The notes under the pieces: generated by a model
What the model was told of the DNA's origin: nothing
Databases searched by the model: none
The model's input: only the letters and a program-made list of their open reading frames with translations
Program-made: the position numbers and the translations under genes
NCBI GenBank assembly: GCA_002104535.1
Contig: NBOG01000003.1
Span: 248,001 to 312,000 of the forward strand
Direction of reading: 5' to 3'
DNA length: 64,000 bases
DNA from: Cognaticolwellia sediminilitoris
Lineage (GTDB): Bacteria > Pseudomonadota > Gammaproteobacteria > Enterobacterales > Alteromonadaceae
Part shown: positions 52,920-62,521 of the stretch, piece after piece
How the letters are laid out: the number at the start of each line of letters is the position of its first letter
How positions within the stretch are numbered: position 1 is the first letter of the stretch

Positions 52920-55394
52920 TCACAAATCAAATAGGTTCATTTGGCTATTAGTAATTTCGTCAAAACTGGTATTAATAAAGGGCAAAATAGCATCGGCTAC
53001 TGCCATTAACTGTCGGTCGATATAAAATTGATAATCTAACGCCGCACTCTGACAACCTTTAGCTTGCGGGCCACTGGTTGTCATCACGTATTCAATCCAG
53101 CCTTTGTTTTGATATTTAAGAGGTTTGCCTTGCTGCTGATAAATTTCATCCGCTAAACGTGCAGCTCTGACATGTGGTGGTACATTCTTAATATACAAAT
53201 CGAGTTTTCGTCGCAAGCGTTTACGATAATAAAGTAGATGATCATTTTTACCTGATAAGGTATCCGCTACCATCGTTTTTACGTAATCATCGACAGGCTC
53301 ATTGTTAAATACTTTCAGGTACAAGGCGCGTTGAAACTGCTTGGCAAGCTCAGTCCAGTCGGTGCGGACACTTTCTAAGCCTTTAAAAATTAATTGCTGT
53401 TCATCGCCCTTTTGAACTAAGCCTGCATAACGTTTTTTGGTGCCAATTTCTTGGCCGCGAATGGTCGGCATTAAAAACTTACTAAAGTGAGTTTCAAATT
53501 CTATTTCTAGCTCACTGGTAATATCAAATTCAGTTTTCAAAAGCGCTTGCCACTTTAGATTAATTTCATCCTGTAAGCTTTTACCTAGCGCTCTACTCGC
53601 ATCTGCACTTTGTTCATCGCCTACATGGACAAATATCGAATCGGTATCACCATAAATTACTTGATAGCCTTTCGCTTCAATCCAAGTTTTGGTGGTTTTT
53701 AAAATACTGTGGCTACGCTTTGTAATAGAGCCTGCTAAGCGAGGATCAAAAAACCGACAACCTGTTGAGCCTAGGATCCCGTAAAAGGAATTCATAATAA
53801 TCTTTATCGCTTGGGACAACGCTGCATTTTTATCTTTTTTGGCGATATCACGTTCTTTCCACAGTTCGGTAATTATATCGGGTAGGAAGTGCTTCTCTCT
53901 TGAGAAATATGCACCATCGTAGCCTTCTATTGCCGTTTCTGGCGACTTTAAGCCTTCGATTAAGCCCATAGGGTCAATATTAAAACTGCGGATAATACTG
54001 GGATATAGGCTCTTAAAATCTAACACCAGCACATTTTGGTAAAGTCCTGGGGTTGAATCCATGACAAACCCACCAGGGGATTCAAAACCTTGCTCGCCAT
54101 CGCCCATGTTTGGAGCAACATAACCACTGCGATGCAACTTCGGCAGGTATAAATTATTAAAAGCCGCCACAGAGCCACCGATACGGTCAATCGACAATCC
54201 TGTTAATTGTGCTCTGAGCATCGCGAACTCTAACAATTGCGTATGCTGAAAAATTAACAACACTAAACGACAGTCTTCCAAGTTGTAAGTCGCTAACGCG
54301 GTTTTATCATGATAAAAATTATCCGTTATTTCCTGCACGCGATTATCGACATCAGTCACTTTTTTGCCGATGCCTAACAAGGTATTAGCGACATTATCTA
54401 GAGAGAAACTTGGGAAATTGTAAGTTGCGGTTTTCAGTAAATCGATACCATCGAGTACGACCCGACCGTTAATTTCAATGAACTGCTGATCACTGACTTT
54501 ATTTTTACGCCAATAAGGCACTCTACCATCGCGGCCAATAGCAAACTTTAGGCTGTGTAAATCAAAACGCTTTTGTAATAAATTAAAATCAAAGTTAATC
54601 ACGTTCCAACCAACAACGATATCGGGATCATGTTGTTCAAACCAGGCTAATAAACTCAGTAATAGTTGTTTCTCGTCAGCTTGCCAAACAATATCAATAT
54701 TATTTTCGTTAGTTTTTGGCTGCTCAAGTAAGATTTCTTCAGCGTTGGCAATCATTAACACTTGCTGACTATGTTCGCTGTATAAACCAATGGAATACAG
54801 CTCACCAGACATTGAACACTCTATATCAAGCGAAACTGTGCTCAGGGTGATGTCTTTTTGCAGGGCTTTATCAATACGTTTACATTTTGCTTTTTCAAAA
54901 CGTTGATAGCACATATTTGATTTTTTATTATGAGTATAAGTTAATGGCTGTGTTTGCTGGCCGTCGAAGATAATATCCGCGGTAATAAAGCGCTCCATCA
55001 AAAAGCGATCATCCGGTCGAATATCATCTTCATAACACTTAACGCCCTGCAGTTTTAGGGCTTCACGTGCTTGATAAAACTCTCTTAGCGTTAAAAAGTA
55101 CAACGCTGTCACACTTTCTTGGTTAAAGGCTTTAAGTGTCACCGGCTTTATTTCGTCGATATTAATGTTTTCTCTGCTTAAAACATTTTTTGCTTTTTCT
55201 GCGGCGTTGTTTTCAACAAAAAACACTGCGCGTTCATTTTCAACCACCAGTTGTACTGGGCCCTGCGGCGTTTTTAACCACAATGTGATGACAATGGCAT
55301 TATTGCTATCAGTAGCACTACGCGTTAACAAAAAACCACGTTTATGGTCTGTTGGCAGTGTTGATTCGCTTAAATGTACAGGAGAAAGTTGCAT
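52920..55394 (-). CDS. polB: DNA polymerase II
   Basis: PolB is a family B polymerase with proofreading, used in replication restart and translesion synthesis. The 824-residue protein has the exonuclease motif LDIECSMSGELYSIG, the Exo II region VVGWNVINFDFNLLQKRF, polymerase motif A VLDFKSLYPSIIRSF, motif B (KIIMNSFYGILGS) and motif C YGDTDSIFVH, then KKRYAGL. It is slightly longer than E. coli PolB (783). It is divergent from dinG with a LexA-type box in the 83 bases between them, so SOS control is likely. Confidence 0.97.
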   Translation of the reverse strand: MQLSPVHLSESTLPTDHKRGFLLTRSATDSNNAIVITLWLKTPQGPVQLVVENERAVFFVENNAAEKAKNVLSRENINIDEIKPVTLKAFNQESVTALYFLTLREFYQAREALKLQGVKCYEDDIRPDDRFLMERFITADIIFDGQQTQPLTYTHNKKSNMCYQRFEKAKCKRIDKALQKDITLSTVSLDIECSMSGELYSIGLYSEHSQQVLMIANAEEILLEQPKTNENNIDIVWQADEKQLLLSLLAWFEQHDPDIVVGWNVINFDFNLLQKRFDLHSLKFAIGRDGRVPYWRKNKVSDQQFIEINGRVVLDGIDLLKTATYNFPSFSLDNVANTLLGIGKKVTDVDNRVQEITDNFYHDKTALATYNLEDCRLVLLIFQHTQLLEFAMLRAQLTGLSIDRIGGSVAAFNNLYLPKLHRSGYVAPNMGDGEQGFESPGGFVMDSTPGLYQNVLVLDFKSLYPSIIRSFNIDPMGLIEGLKSPETAIEGYDGAYFSREKHFLPDIITELWKERDIAKKDKNAALSQAIKIIMNSFYGILGSTGCRFFDPRLAGSITKRSHSILKTTKTWIEAKGYQVIYGDTDSIFVHVGDEQSADASRALGKSLQDEINLKWQALLKTEFDITSELEIEFETHFSKFLMPTIRGQEIGTKKRYAGLVQKGDEQQLIFKGLESVRTDWTELAKQFQRALYLKVFNNEPVDDYVKTMVADTLSGKNDHLLYYRKRLRRKLDLYIKNVPPHVRAARLADEIYQQQGKPLKYQNKGWIEYVMTTSGPQAKGCQSAALDYQFYIDRQLMAVADAILPFINTSFDEITNSQMNLFDL

Positions 55395-55420
55395 TAATGG
55401 TTCTAATTGTTCACGACAAA

Positions 55421-55436
55421 CTGTTAATATATACAG
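55421..55436. promoter_or_regulatory. LexA (SOS) box shared by polB and dinG
   Basis: CTGTTAATATATACAG fits the gammaproteobacterial LexA pattern CTGT-N8-ACAG exactly, with the expected A/T-rich centre. It is 26 bases from the polB ATG and 41 from the dinG ATG, placed to repress both. Confidence 0.88.
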
Positions 55437-55477
55437 CAGTGTAAATCATCTATTGTCGATAGGAAACTACAGCCGCT

Positions 55478-57592
55478 ATGTTAAGCGATAAAATTAAACA
55501 AGTTATACGAACCTCCTACAAGGCGATAGGTGAAAACCTAACTAACTTTAACCCGCGTAAACAGCAAACTTTTTTAATTGCTGAAATTGCTAAAACTTTG
55601 GCGGGTGATTACGACAAAGTCCGTAAAATTATTACTATTGAAGCCGGCACAGGCACTGGAAAGTCATTGGCATATGCACTTGGCTCGATTCCATTAGCGT
55701 TAAGTCGTGATAAAAAAGTCTGTATCGCAACAGCAACAGTGGCATTGCAAGAGCAGTTGGTCGACAAAGACTTACCTTTTTTGAAAAAGCATAGCGGTTT
55801 AGACTTTAACTTTACCTTAGCAAAAGGTAGACAACGTTATGTTTGCCGCCAAAAACTTGCGATGGCCGTGGCAAATGACGATAGTCCACAAACTGGATTT
55901 ACCTTTGCAGAAAAACCACAAGCAAGTGATATTCGCACCCTTAATAAAATGCATAAAGCGCTTAATGATAACACTTGGCCTGGTGATATTGACGCTTGGC
56001 CTGAGCCAATTAATCATCATATTTGGCAACAAATACAAGCCGACAAACATAGCTGCTTAAAACACTTATCTGATCACAGTCATTGTCCATTTCATAAAGC
56101 TAGAGAATCCATGGAAGCGGCCGATGTCGTGGTAGTAAACCATAGTTTATTACTCGCTGATTTGGAGCTAGGAGGCGGCCGAATTTTATCGGCACCTGAA
56201 GATACTTTTTACATAATTGACGAAGCTCACCACCTACCAAAGGTTACGCGTGACCATTCTAGCGCCAACCTAACCATCAAGGGAGCCATTGACTGGCTTG
56301 GAAAGTTACAAGAAACAGGTGACAAAATTGCAAAATTGGTAAAATCCAACAGTGCGATATCACCATCAATAAAATTAGCTGACGATTGCCAAGATATTCT
56401 GACCGACATGCAAAAAGTCTTAAGCTTAATTGACAATAATCGCAGCGTTTATTTCCCACTGAATGACTCGAACAACACAAAATTTTTGTCACAAAACTCA
56501 GCACCACAATATCGTTTTGAAAACGGCATAATTCCACAATCTTTAAAAAATTGGGCGGAAGATTTAGCCGAAAGTTCGAAGAAATGTTTAGCGCATTTGA
56601 ACAAGCTTTATAATATGTTGATGGAGTCGGTAAAAGATGGCGAAACACAAATGTATTTAGCTGAGCCGATGTTAGCTGAAGCTGGATTTATGATCCAACG
56701 CTTGGAGAACTTTAATGCCCTTTGGCTAATGTACGCAAAATCCGATAGCGATAAAGGTGCTCCGATGGCGCGTTGGTTAGAGCAAATTGAAGGTAAGCGA
56801 AGCGATTATTTGATCAGCGGCTCACCTATCGAAGTCGGTTTTACCTTAGAAAATATGTTGTGGTCAAAATGCGAAGGCGCGGTGTTATGCTCTGCCACTA
56901 TTTTAGCATTAAATTCATTTGATCATTTTCGCCGACAAGCCGGTTTAAGAACCGATGACGGCAGTCAATATCAAAAAGTGGACTCTCCGTTCGATTATCA
57001 AAATAACGCCCAGCTTATTGTGCCTAAAATGCAGTATGAACCTAGTGCCGACCAATTCACCGATGAGCTTATTACCAAGCTGCCGGAGCAAATCAAGCGC
57101 GGTAAAGCAACGCTGGTGTTGTTCTCTTCTTATTGGCAAATGGATAAAGTCGTGACCGCCCTGCGCGAAAAAACAAAATTGAGTATTTTAGTACAAGGCG
57201 AGCAGTCTCGACAAAAAATTATCGAAAGCCACAAAGCCCTTTGCGATAAAGGCGAAGAGAGTATTATTTTTGGTACGCAAAGTTTTTCAGAAGGGTTAGA
57301 TTTACCCGGCGATTACTTAACCAATGTTATAATTACCAAATTACCCTTTTCAGTACCTTCATCACCGGTAGAAGAAGCGCAAGCAGAATACATTACGGCA
57401 AAAGGCGGTAATCCGTTTATGTCAATATCTGTTCCTGAAACCTCGAAAAAGTTGATTCAAGCAACAGGACGACTACTCAGGAATGAGAAAGATTACGGCG
57501 TGATCACACTGATGGACCGACGTGTGGTTAATAAACGTTATGGCAAAGACTTGTTGAACTCGTTACCGCCTTTTAGACGTATTATCGAGTAA
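55478..57592 (+). CDS. dinG: ATP-dependent DNA helicase DinG
   Basis: DinG is an SOS-induced 5'-3' XPD-like helicase that resolves R-loops and other structures. The 704-residue protein has Walker A EAGTGTGKSLAYALG (about residues 50-64), four candidate Fe-S cysteines (YVCRQKLA, SCLKHLSDHSHCPFHKA), the DEAH box IIDEAHHLPK and the C-terminal motifs GTQSFSEGLDLPGDYLTNVI and ATGRLLRNEKDYGVITLMDR. The length agrees with E. coli DinG (716). It is divergent from polB and shares its LexA box. Confidence 0.95.
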   Translation: MLSDKIKQVIRTSYKAIGENLTNFNPRKQQTFLIAEIAKTLAGDYDKVRKIITIEAGTGTGKSLAYALGSIPLALSRDKKVCIATATVALQEQLVDKDLPFLKKHSGLDFNFTLAKGRQRYVCRQKLAMAVANDDSPQTGFTFAEKPQASDIRTLNKMHKALNDNTWPGDIDAWPEPINHHIWQQIQADKHSCLKHLSDHSHCPFHKARESMEAADVVVVNHSLLLADLELGGGRILSAPEDTFYIIDEAHHLPKVTRDHSSANLTIKGAIDWLGKLQETGDKIAKLVKSNSAISPSIKLADDCQDILTDMQKVLSLIDNNRSVYFPLNDSNNTKFLSQNSAPQYRFENGIIPQSLKNWAEDLAESSKKCLAHLNKLYNMLMESVKDGETQMYLAEPMLAEAGFMIQRLENFNALWLMYAKSDSDKGAPMARWLEQIEGKRSDYLISGSPIEVGFTLENMLWSKCEGAVLCSATILALNSFDHFRRQAGLRTDDGSQYQKVDSPFDYQNNAQLIVPKMQYEPSADQFTDELITKLPEQIKRGKATLVLFSSYWQMDKVVTALREKTKLSILVQGEQSRQKIIESHKALCDKGEESIIFGTQSFSEGLDLPGDYLTNVIITKLPFSVPSSPVEEAQAEYITAKGGNPFMSISVPETSKKLIQATGRLLRNEKDYGVITLMDRRVVNKRYGKDLLNSLPPFRRIIE

Positions 57593-57612
57593 ACGTTATT
57601 TTTAATGTTTTA

Positions 57613-57639
57613 AACACCAGCCTGTAATTGGCTGGTGTT
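57613..57639. terminator. Hairpin between dinG and the glyoxalase-fold gene
   Basis: AACACCAGCC (57613-57622) pairs with GGCTGGTGTT (57630-57639) across 7 bases, 20 bases after dinG. T tracts are weak on both strands. Confidence 0.6.
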
Positions 57640-57693
57640 CATTAACTTAATACACTTTAATTAACAGTTAGTTATTGTAGTTATCTATAGAAG

Positions 57694-58065
57694 TTATCTA
57701 TGTTGATCTATCAAAATGGCATTACCGTCGGGATCTAAAAATGAAAAGCTCGCTGGTCCTTGCGCTTCAGGAATGCTTTTACTGGTTATTTCAATACCTT
57801 GTTGCTCTACCTTGGCGAGTAATTCCCTGACATCAGTGAAGTTATCGAGCTCCTCTGCGGTATTAGCCCAGCCGGGATTAAAGGTCAAAATATTACCTTC
57901 AAACATTCCTTGAAATAGCCCAATATTGGTTTCGCCATTTTTCATAATCAAATAATGGTGCTCTAGTGCGCCAGCAACAATATTAAAACCTAACTTTTGA
58001 TAGAAATCTCGTGAAACTTCAAGATTTTTTACGGCTAAACTTACTGAAAAACAGTCCAATTTCAT
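57694..58065 (-). CDS. Glyoxalase/VOC-superfamily protein
   Basis: The 123-residue protein has the beta-alpha-beta-beta-beta VOC repeats: FSVSLAVKNLEVSRDFYQKL at the start, IMKNGETNIGLFQGMFEGNI in the middle and PASFSFLDPDGNAILIDQHR at the end. The metal-binding pattern of true glyoxalase I is not clearly present, so the function may be antibiotic binding, a dioxygenase-like reaction or none known. It stands alone, convergent with dinG. Confidence 0.85.
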   Translation of the reverse strand: MKLDCFSVSLAVKNLEVSRDFYQKLGFNIVAGALEHHYLIMKNGETNIGLFQGMFEGNILTFNPGWANTAEELDNFTDVRELLAKVEQQGIEITSKSIPEAQGPASFSFLDPDGNAILIDQHR

Positions 58066-58440
58066 GGCAAACTCCTTACATTTATTAAAAGCTTATTCAA
58101 ATACCCAGTTAACCGAGTAACTAAATCACTTTGTTATCATCATGATAGTTAATATATCGCCACCCTGCTTGTTATTTTAATTGATGCTTTAAATTGATTT
58201 TGTGATTCATGACACAAATGAAATAAAAAAACCAAGGTTAATGACCTTGGTTTTTACATTGGCTGCTATCTACAGACTTTATTTAGTTGGGTTATTTTTT
58301 AAATAGCCATATGTTGCTAACTGCTAAAATTGACTAGTGCACCTCCTATGAAATCCAGCGGATTTAATTACGTTATAAAATAGACTCCTAAACAATTGAA
58401 AATATTACATTTAAAAAATGATTAGATATTAATAACCTTG
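58066..58440. other. 375-base intergenic region
   Basis: No gene is seen. It holds a strong hairpin at 58227-58255. The rest is A/T-rich without a recognised signal. Confidence 0.7.
58227..58255. terminator. Bidirectional hairpin terminator downstream of pdsO
   Basis: AAAAACCAAGGT (58227-58238) pairs with ACCTTGGTTTTT (58244-58255) across a 5-base loop, with A and T flanks. It lies 186 bases beyond the pdsO stop on the minus strand. Confidence 0.8.
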
Positions 58441-59316
58441 CTAGTTTTTAGCTGTTTGAGTGTTTTCTGAGTTATTTGTTTTATGCGCCAGCGCGGTATT
58501 TTTTAGTTTTATCACTACACGACGGTCATAAAAACTGACTTCTTTATCAACCGATGCTACAACGGGTTGCTGCTCACCAAAGGCAAATAGATTAATCCTA
58601 TCTGCATCAACACCTTGATCAATCAATGCGTTTTTAACGGCATTGATCCGTGCTAACGATAATGCTTGGTTTAACTCGTCACTGCCTTGTTTATCGGTAT
58701 AACCTGATAAGTCTAAGGTCAAATTAGGCGACTGCTGAACAATGCGAGCTAAGCTAGCAATTTGCTCTTGATAATGTGACTTGATTTCACTTGAGCCTGT
58801 TGAAAATTGTAAGCTCATCAATAAGTTTTGTGCTTGTAATAAGCTTGCTGATTGATAGTTCTTCTCTAGTGCTAACAGTTCTTGTTGATAGCTTTGTTCT
58901 GCTTGTTCAATCTTATCTTGGTAGCGCGCTAATGCGCTTTCGTTACTTTGTTTCTCTGCTTGATAAGCCGTAGATAACATTTCAATTTCATCCGCTGCAT
59001 TGATATTTTTAACGATGATGTTACCTGCTAAGCCAGTAAGAAATGCCCCCAATGGTCCCCCTAAAAGTCCGCCGATGACCATGCCTGTGCCAAATCCAAT
59101 TTCTTCTTTTAATTGCGCCGATTTTTTCTGTTCAAGGTCTGCATGCGCAGATTGTTGATAAGAAGTAGCAAAAACTGGGCTAACTGTTAAAGCCGATATT
59201 AATGCCGCGTTAATTAATGTTTTTGCAGAAAAAATTTTATTGCTGCTGCTTGTTGCAAAGGTGAAAGGTGTATTACTAGCTGCGTTGTTAGTGACGTTGA
59301 TTAAGTTAGTTTTCAT
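58441..59316 (-). CDS. pdsO: Sortase-associated OmpA-like protein PdsO
   Basis: PdsO is an OmpA-domain protein found with the proteobacterial dedicated sortase system. The 291-residue product has an unusually long N-terminal extension before its hydrophobic signal (about 30-50, ending SPVFATS), a glycine-zipper segment (GMVIGGLLGGPLGAFLTGLA), a coiled coil (about 110-165) and an OmpA C-terminal domain (LTLDLSGYTDKQGSDELNQA, then ARINAVKNALIDQGV) for peptidoglycan binding. It is divergent from pdsR-pdsS. No sortase gene or sortase substrate gene is next to it, unlike the usual locus. GGGGTAA precedes the ATG. Confidence 0.85.
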   Translation of the reverse strand: MKTNLINVTNNAASNTPFTFATSSSNKIFSAKTLINAALISALTVSPVFATSYQQSAHADLEQKKSAQLKEEIGFGTGMVIGGLLGGPLGAFLTGLAGNIIVKNINAADEIEMLSTAYQAEKQSNESALARYQDKIEQAEQSYQQELLALEKNYQSASLLQAQNLLMSLQFSTGSSEIKSHYQEQIASLARIVQQSPNLTLDLSGYTDKQGSDELNQALSLARINAVKNALIDQGVDADRINLFAFGEQQPVVASVDKEVSFYDRRVVIKLKNTALAHKTNNSENTQTAKN

Positions 59317-59437
59317 GTTGTTACCCCGTGTAAAGTAGTTGTCGTTAATACTTGCTAGCTAAGTTAATTAAGTGTTTAGCTGGCTGCTTTGTTTTGATGG
59401 TTGTTATTAAAACGCAAAAAAACGACGGTTAAAGGAC

Positions 59438-59471
59438 GCAAATGTGACAATTCAATGAGCAAATGTGGCAA
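59438..59471. promoter_or_regulatory. Direct repeat between pdsO and pdsR, candidate PdsR site
   Basis: GCAAATGTGACAA (59438-59450) is repeated as GCAAATGTGGCAA (59459-59471), 12 of 13 bases identical, 21 bases apart, about two helical turns. Tandem direct repeats on one face of the helix are the usual target of OmpR-type regulators. Confidence 0.55.
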
Positions 59472-59557
59472 GATTATGGCAATTGCAATAATTAGCAGCA
59501 CAAGGCAGATATTTTCGATATTATCTGCCCATCATCACCCAAGGATACGTAATAACC

Positions 59558-60271
59558 ATGTCGAAACGGATTGCTATAGTCGAAGATGACGCTGCTATCA
59601 GAGAAAACTACGCTGATGTATTGCGTTTACAAGGCTATCAAGTACAAACCTACGCTAATAAAGCCACAGCCATGCAAGCTTTTAACCTACGCTTGCCCAA
59701 TTTAGCCATTCTAGACATTGGCTTAGAGCATGAATATGACGCTGGTTTTGAGCTATGTCAGTGGCTTAGATCTATGTCGACAACTTTACCGATTATTTTT
59801 TTAACCGCACGTGACAGTGATGTTGATACAGTATCAGGCCTGCGTATTGGTGCTGATGATTACCTCACCAAAGACATTAGCTTGCCGCATTTATCTGCAC
59901 GAATTGCCGCGCTTTTTCGTCGCCAAGATGCACTTGGCAAACCTCAACAAGCCGATCATATGTTAAGCCTTGGGCCATTAACGGTTGATAGCCAACGTAT
60001 GAGCATTCAATGGCAAGAGCAAACTGTCGATTTAACCATCACTGAATTTTGGATGTTATATGCACTAGCAAAACATCCCGGCCATGTAAAAAATCGTAGT
60101 CAATTAATGCAAGATTCAAAAATATACGTTGATGACTCAACCATCACCTCACACATCAAGCGAATTCGTAAAAAATTTGTTCAACTCGATAGCAGTTTCA
60201 ATTGTATCGAAACGGTTTACGGCATGGGTTATCGTTGGAATCAAAGCCCTACTACCGTTACAGAAAGCTAG
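59558..60271 (+). CDS. pdsR: Dedicated sortase system response regulator PdsR
   Basis: This OmpR-family regulator has 237 residues. The receiver domain shows EDDAAIRENYADVLRLQGYQ, the phospho-acceptor Asp in LAILDIGLEHEYDAGFEL, the Thr in PIIFLTARD and the Lys in DDYLTKDISLPHL. The C-terminal winged helix follows (LTITEFWMLYALAKHPGHVK, ITSHIKRIRKKF, ETVYGMGYRW). It is six bases upstream of pdsS, so the two form an operon, and it has a 21-base-spaced direct repeat in its promoter region. The name rests on its resemblance to the sortase-system regulator group and on the pdsO/pdsS neighbours. Confidence 0.85.
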   Translation: MSKRIAIVEDDAAIRENYADVLRLQGYQVQTYANKATAMQAFNLRLPNLAILDIGLEHEYDAGFELCQWLRSMSTTLPIIFLTARDSDVDTVSGLRIGADDYLTKDISLPHLSARIAALFRRQDALGKPQQADHMLSLGPLTVDSQRMSIQWQEQTVDLTITEFWMLYALAKHPGHVKNRSQLMQDSKIYVDDSTITSHIKRIRKKFVQLDSSFNCIETVYGMGYRWNQSPTTVTES

Positions 60272-60277
60272 GTAAGA

Positions 60278-62521
60278 ATGACAATGAAGTGGCGTTTTGG
60301 CTTAAGAAGTAAGCTGTTTTTATTATCGAGTTTTTTATTCTCCATTCCTTGGTTTGGTTATCAATATGTATGGGAGATGGAAAAGTACTTAAGATATGGC
60401 CAAGAGCAAACCATTATCGGCACGGCTCGGGCACTTGCTACTGCGATGCATGAACGTGCCAATTTATTTAATAATCAAGCCAGTTTTTTACCGAGCGTGG
60501 AAAAAGGCAAAGACTTATACAGTTATGGTCTATCAGCACCGATCCAACTAGATGGCTTAAATAATGACTGGCCAGACTTTGCTAATAAAGCGCATTTTTA
60601 TCAGCAAAATAATCAACTATATAAAAAATTACCTCCGGAGAAATTATCAGTAAACCTGACGGCGGCTGTTGGTACATTTGGTAAGTATTTATATTTATAT
60701 TTTGCCGTTATTGACGATAAGGTTATCTATCGAGATAAAAATGCCCGCAGTATAAGCAATAACGATCATCTCGAGCTTGCCTTTATTAACCCTGAAGGTG
60801 TTTTCAGCCGTTTTATCATCAGTAATAAAACCACAGGTTGGATTGACGCTTACCGTATCACGGATATCAAAGATGAGATTCCAGTGCCAGCAAGGCAGAT
60901 ACAAGGTCATTGGCGGGATACCACACAAGGCTATAACGTTGAAATACGCGTACCCTTGACAGAATTTAACGATAATATAGCCTTTGCAGTACATGATGTG
61001 GACAGCCCATTAGGCGCTATTGAAACATCAATTGGCTCGGCTGACCCGAGTTCGGCGGAAACTCTAGGCACTATATTAGTTCCCTCACCTGAAATCGAGC
61101 GCATTGTAAAAGGCATGAGTTATACCAACTCAAGTATTTGGGTAGTGGATCAACATCACCGTGTTTTAGCGACAACAGGTGATATAAAAAATGCCAGTGG
61201 TGTGTGGAACAAACATGTCAATGTCAACAATCAACTTAATGATAATACTGATGATAATTTTCTATTAGCGGCATGGCGAACATTTGAAACTAATATTCTT
61301 AAGCCCCTTTATGAGAACATTCTGACTCAACCCCCAAGTAACTTTATTGATCAACTTTATGATTCTGAAAACCTTACCGGTAAACATATTGAAAGCGCTC
61401 TCGCGGGGGAACCGATGTCGCAGTGGCGTTTAACCACTGACCAAAAAGCGGTTGTGCTTTCAGCTGCTTATCCCATTTTTATTGATGAACATGTTAAAGG
61501 TGTGGTGATTGTCGAAGAAACTACCAACGGTATTCGTACACTGAGAAACCAAGCGCTTGAAAAGCTCTTTAGTTCAATTATTGCCATTATGTTATTGGGT
61601 GCATTTGCGTTTTTCTTATTCGCTTCTCGTATTTCAAATCGGATCAGAACCTTAAGTAATCAAGCTGAATTAGCGATTGATGAACATGGTCGCATCAACG
61701 GCACAGTTGATACCTCAACAACTAATGATGAAATTGGTGATTTATCACGCAGTTTTTCAACGGCAGTTAATCGCTTGGGTCAATATAATCATTACCTAGA
61801 AAATATGTCGTCGCGCCTTTCACACGAATTACGTACTCCGATAGCTGTTGTTCGCACCTCGTTAGAAACTTTAGCTATGCAGCAGCAATTAAAAGCTAAA
61901 GCCAATAGTGAAAATGATCAGCAAGGTTTAATAGCACAATCTACAGATGAAAATCCATATTTGATCAGAGCGCAACAAGGTGTTGAACGCTTAAGTTTGA
62001 TTTTAACCAACATGAACGAATCAACTCGCATCGAAGAGATGTTGCACAACACGGAAAAGAGCTTATTCGATCTAAGCCAAGTTATAAATGGCTGCCTACA
62101 AGGTTATAAATTGATTTATCCAAAAGTAAATTTCATTTTTAATGATATCACTAGTGCGCAATATCAAGTGATGGGTTCACCAGAACATATTGCACAACTT
62201 TTAGATAAAGTTATCGCCAATGCCGTGGAATTTTCTAATGATAATAATGTTAGTGTAAATGTGGCTCGAGATAATAGTTATGCCACGGTAACCATCAGTA
62301 ATAAAGGTGAATTATTGCCTGAGCAAATGAGTGAGCAACTGTTCGACTCTATGGTTTCAATCAGACAACAGCACAATAACGATCAACCTCACCTAGGTTT
62401 AGGTTTATATATCGCAAGACTTATTTGCCAATTCCATCATGGCACGATAAAAGCCCTTAATAATAAAGAGCAAAATGGGGTTGATGTGATAATTAAACTA
62501 CCATTGCTAAATAAGCCCTAA
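60278..62521 (+). CDS. pdsS: Dedicated sortase system sensor histidine kinase PdsS
   Basis: This inner-membrane kinase has 747 residues. An N-terminal helix (about 10-30) and a second helix (about 430-450, SIIAIMLLGAFAFFLFASRI) bound a large periplasmic region of about 390 residues. That region begins with a carbohydrate-binding-module-9-like fold (IQLDGLNNDWPDFANKAHFY, DHLELAFINPEGVFSRF, YNVEIRVPLTEF). A HAMP-like linker, the phospho-His in SSRLSHELRTPIAVVRTSLE, the N box VIANAVEFSNDN and G2 box LGLGLYIARLICQFHHGT follow. It is the PdsS type that partners PdsR. The signal it senses is unknown, and a glycan-like ligand is possible. Confidence 0.87.
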   Translation: MTMKWRFGLRSKLFLLSSFLFSIPWFGYQYVWEMEKYLRYGQEQTIIGTARALATAMHERANLFNNQASFLPSVEKGKDLYSYGLSAPIQLDGLNNDWPDFANKAHFYQQNNQLYKKLPPEKLSVNLTAAVGTFGKYLYLYFAVIDDKVIYRDKNARSISNNDHLELAFINPEGVFSRFIISNKTTGWIDAYRITDIKDEIPVPARQIQGHWRDTTQGYNVEIRVPLTEFNDNIAFAVHDVDSPLGAIETSIGSADPSSAETLGTILVPSPEIERIVKGMSYTNSSIWVVDQHHRVLATTGDIKNASGVWNKHVNVNNQLNDNTDDNFLLAAWRTFETNILKPLYENILTQPPSNFIDQLYDSENLTGKHIESALAGEPMSQWRLTTDQKAVVLSAAYPIFIDEHVKGVVIVEETTNGIRTLRNQALEKLFSSIIAIMLLGAFAFFLFASRISNRIRTLSNQAELAIDEHGRINGTVDTSTTNDEIGDLSRSFSTAVNRLGQYNHYLENMSSRLSHELRTPIAVVRTSLETLAMQQQLKAKANSENDQQGLIAQSTDENPYLIRAQQGVERLSLILTNMNESTRIEEMLHNTEKSLFDLSQVINGCLQGYKLIYPKVNFIFNDITSAQYQVMGSPEHIAQLLDKVIANAVEFSNDNNVSVNVARDNSYATVTISNKGELLPEQMSEQLFDSMVSIRQQHNNDQPHLGLGLYIARLICQFHHGTIKALNNKEQNGVDVIIKLPLLNKP

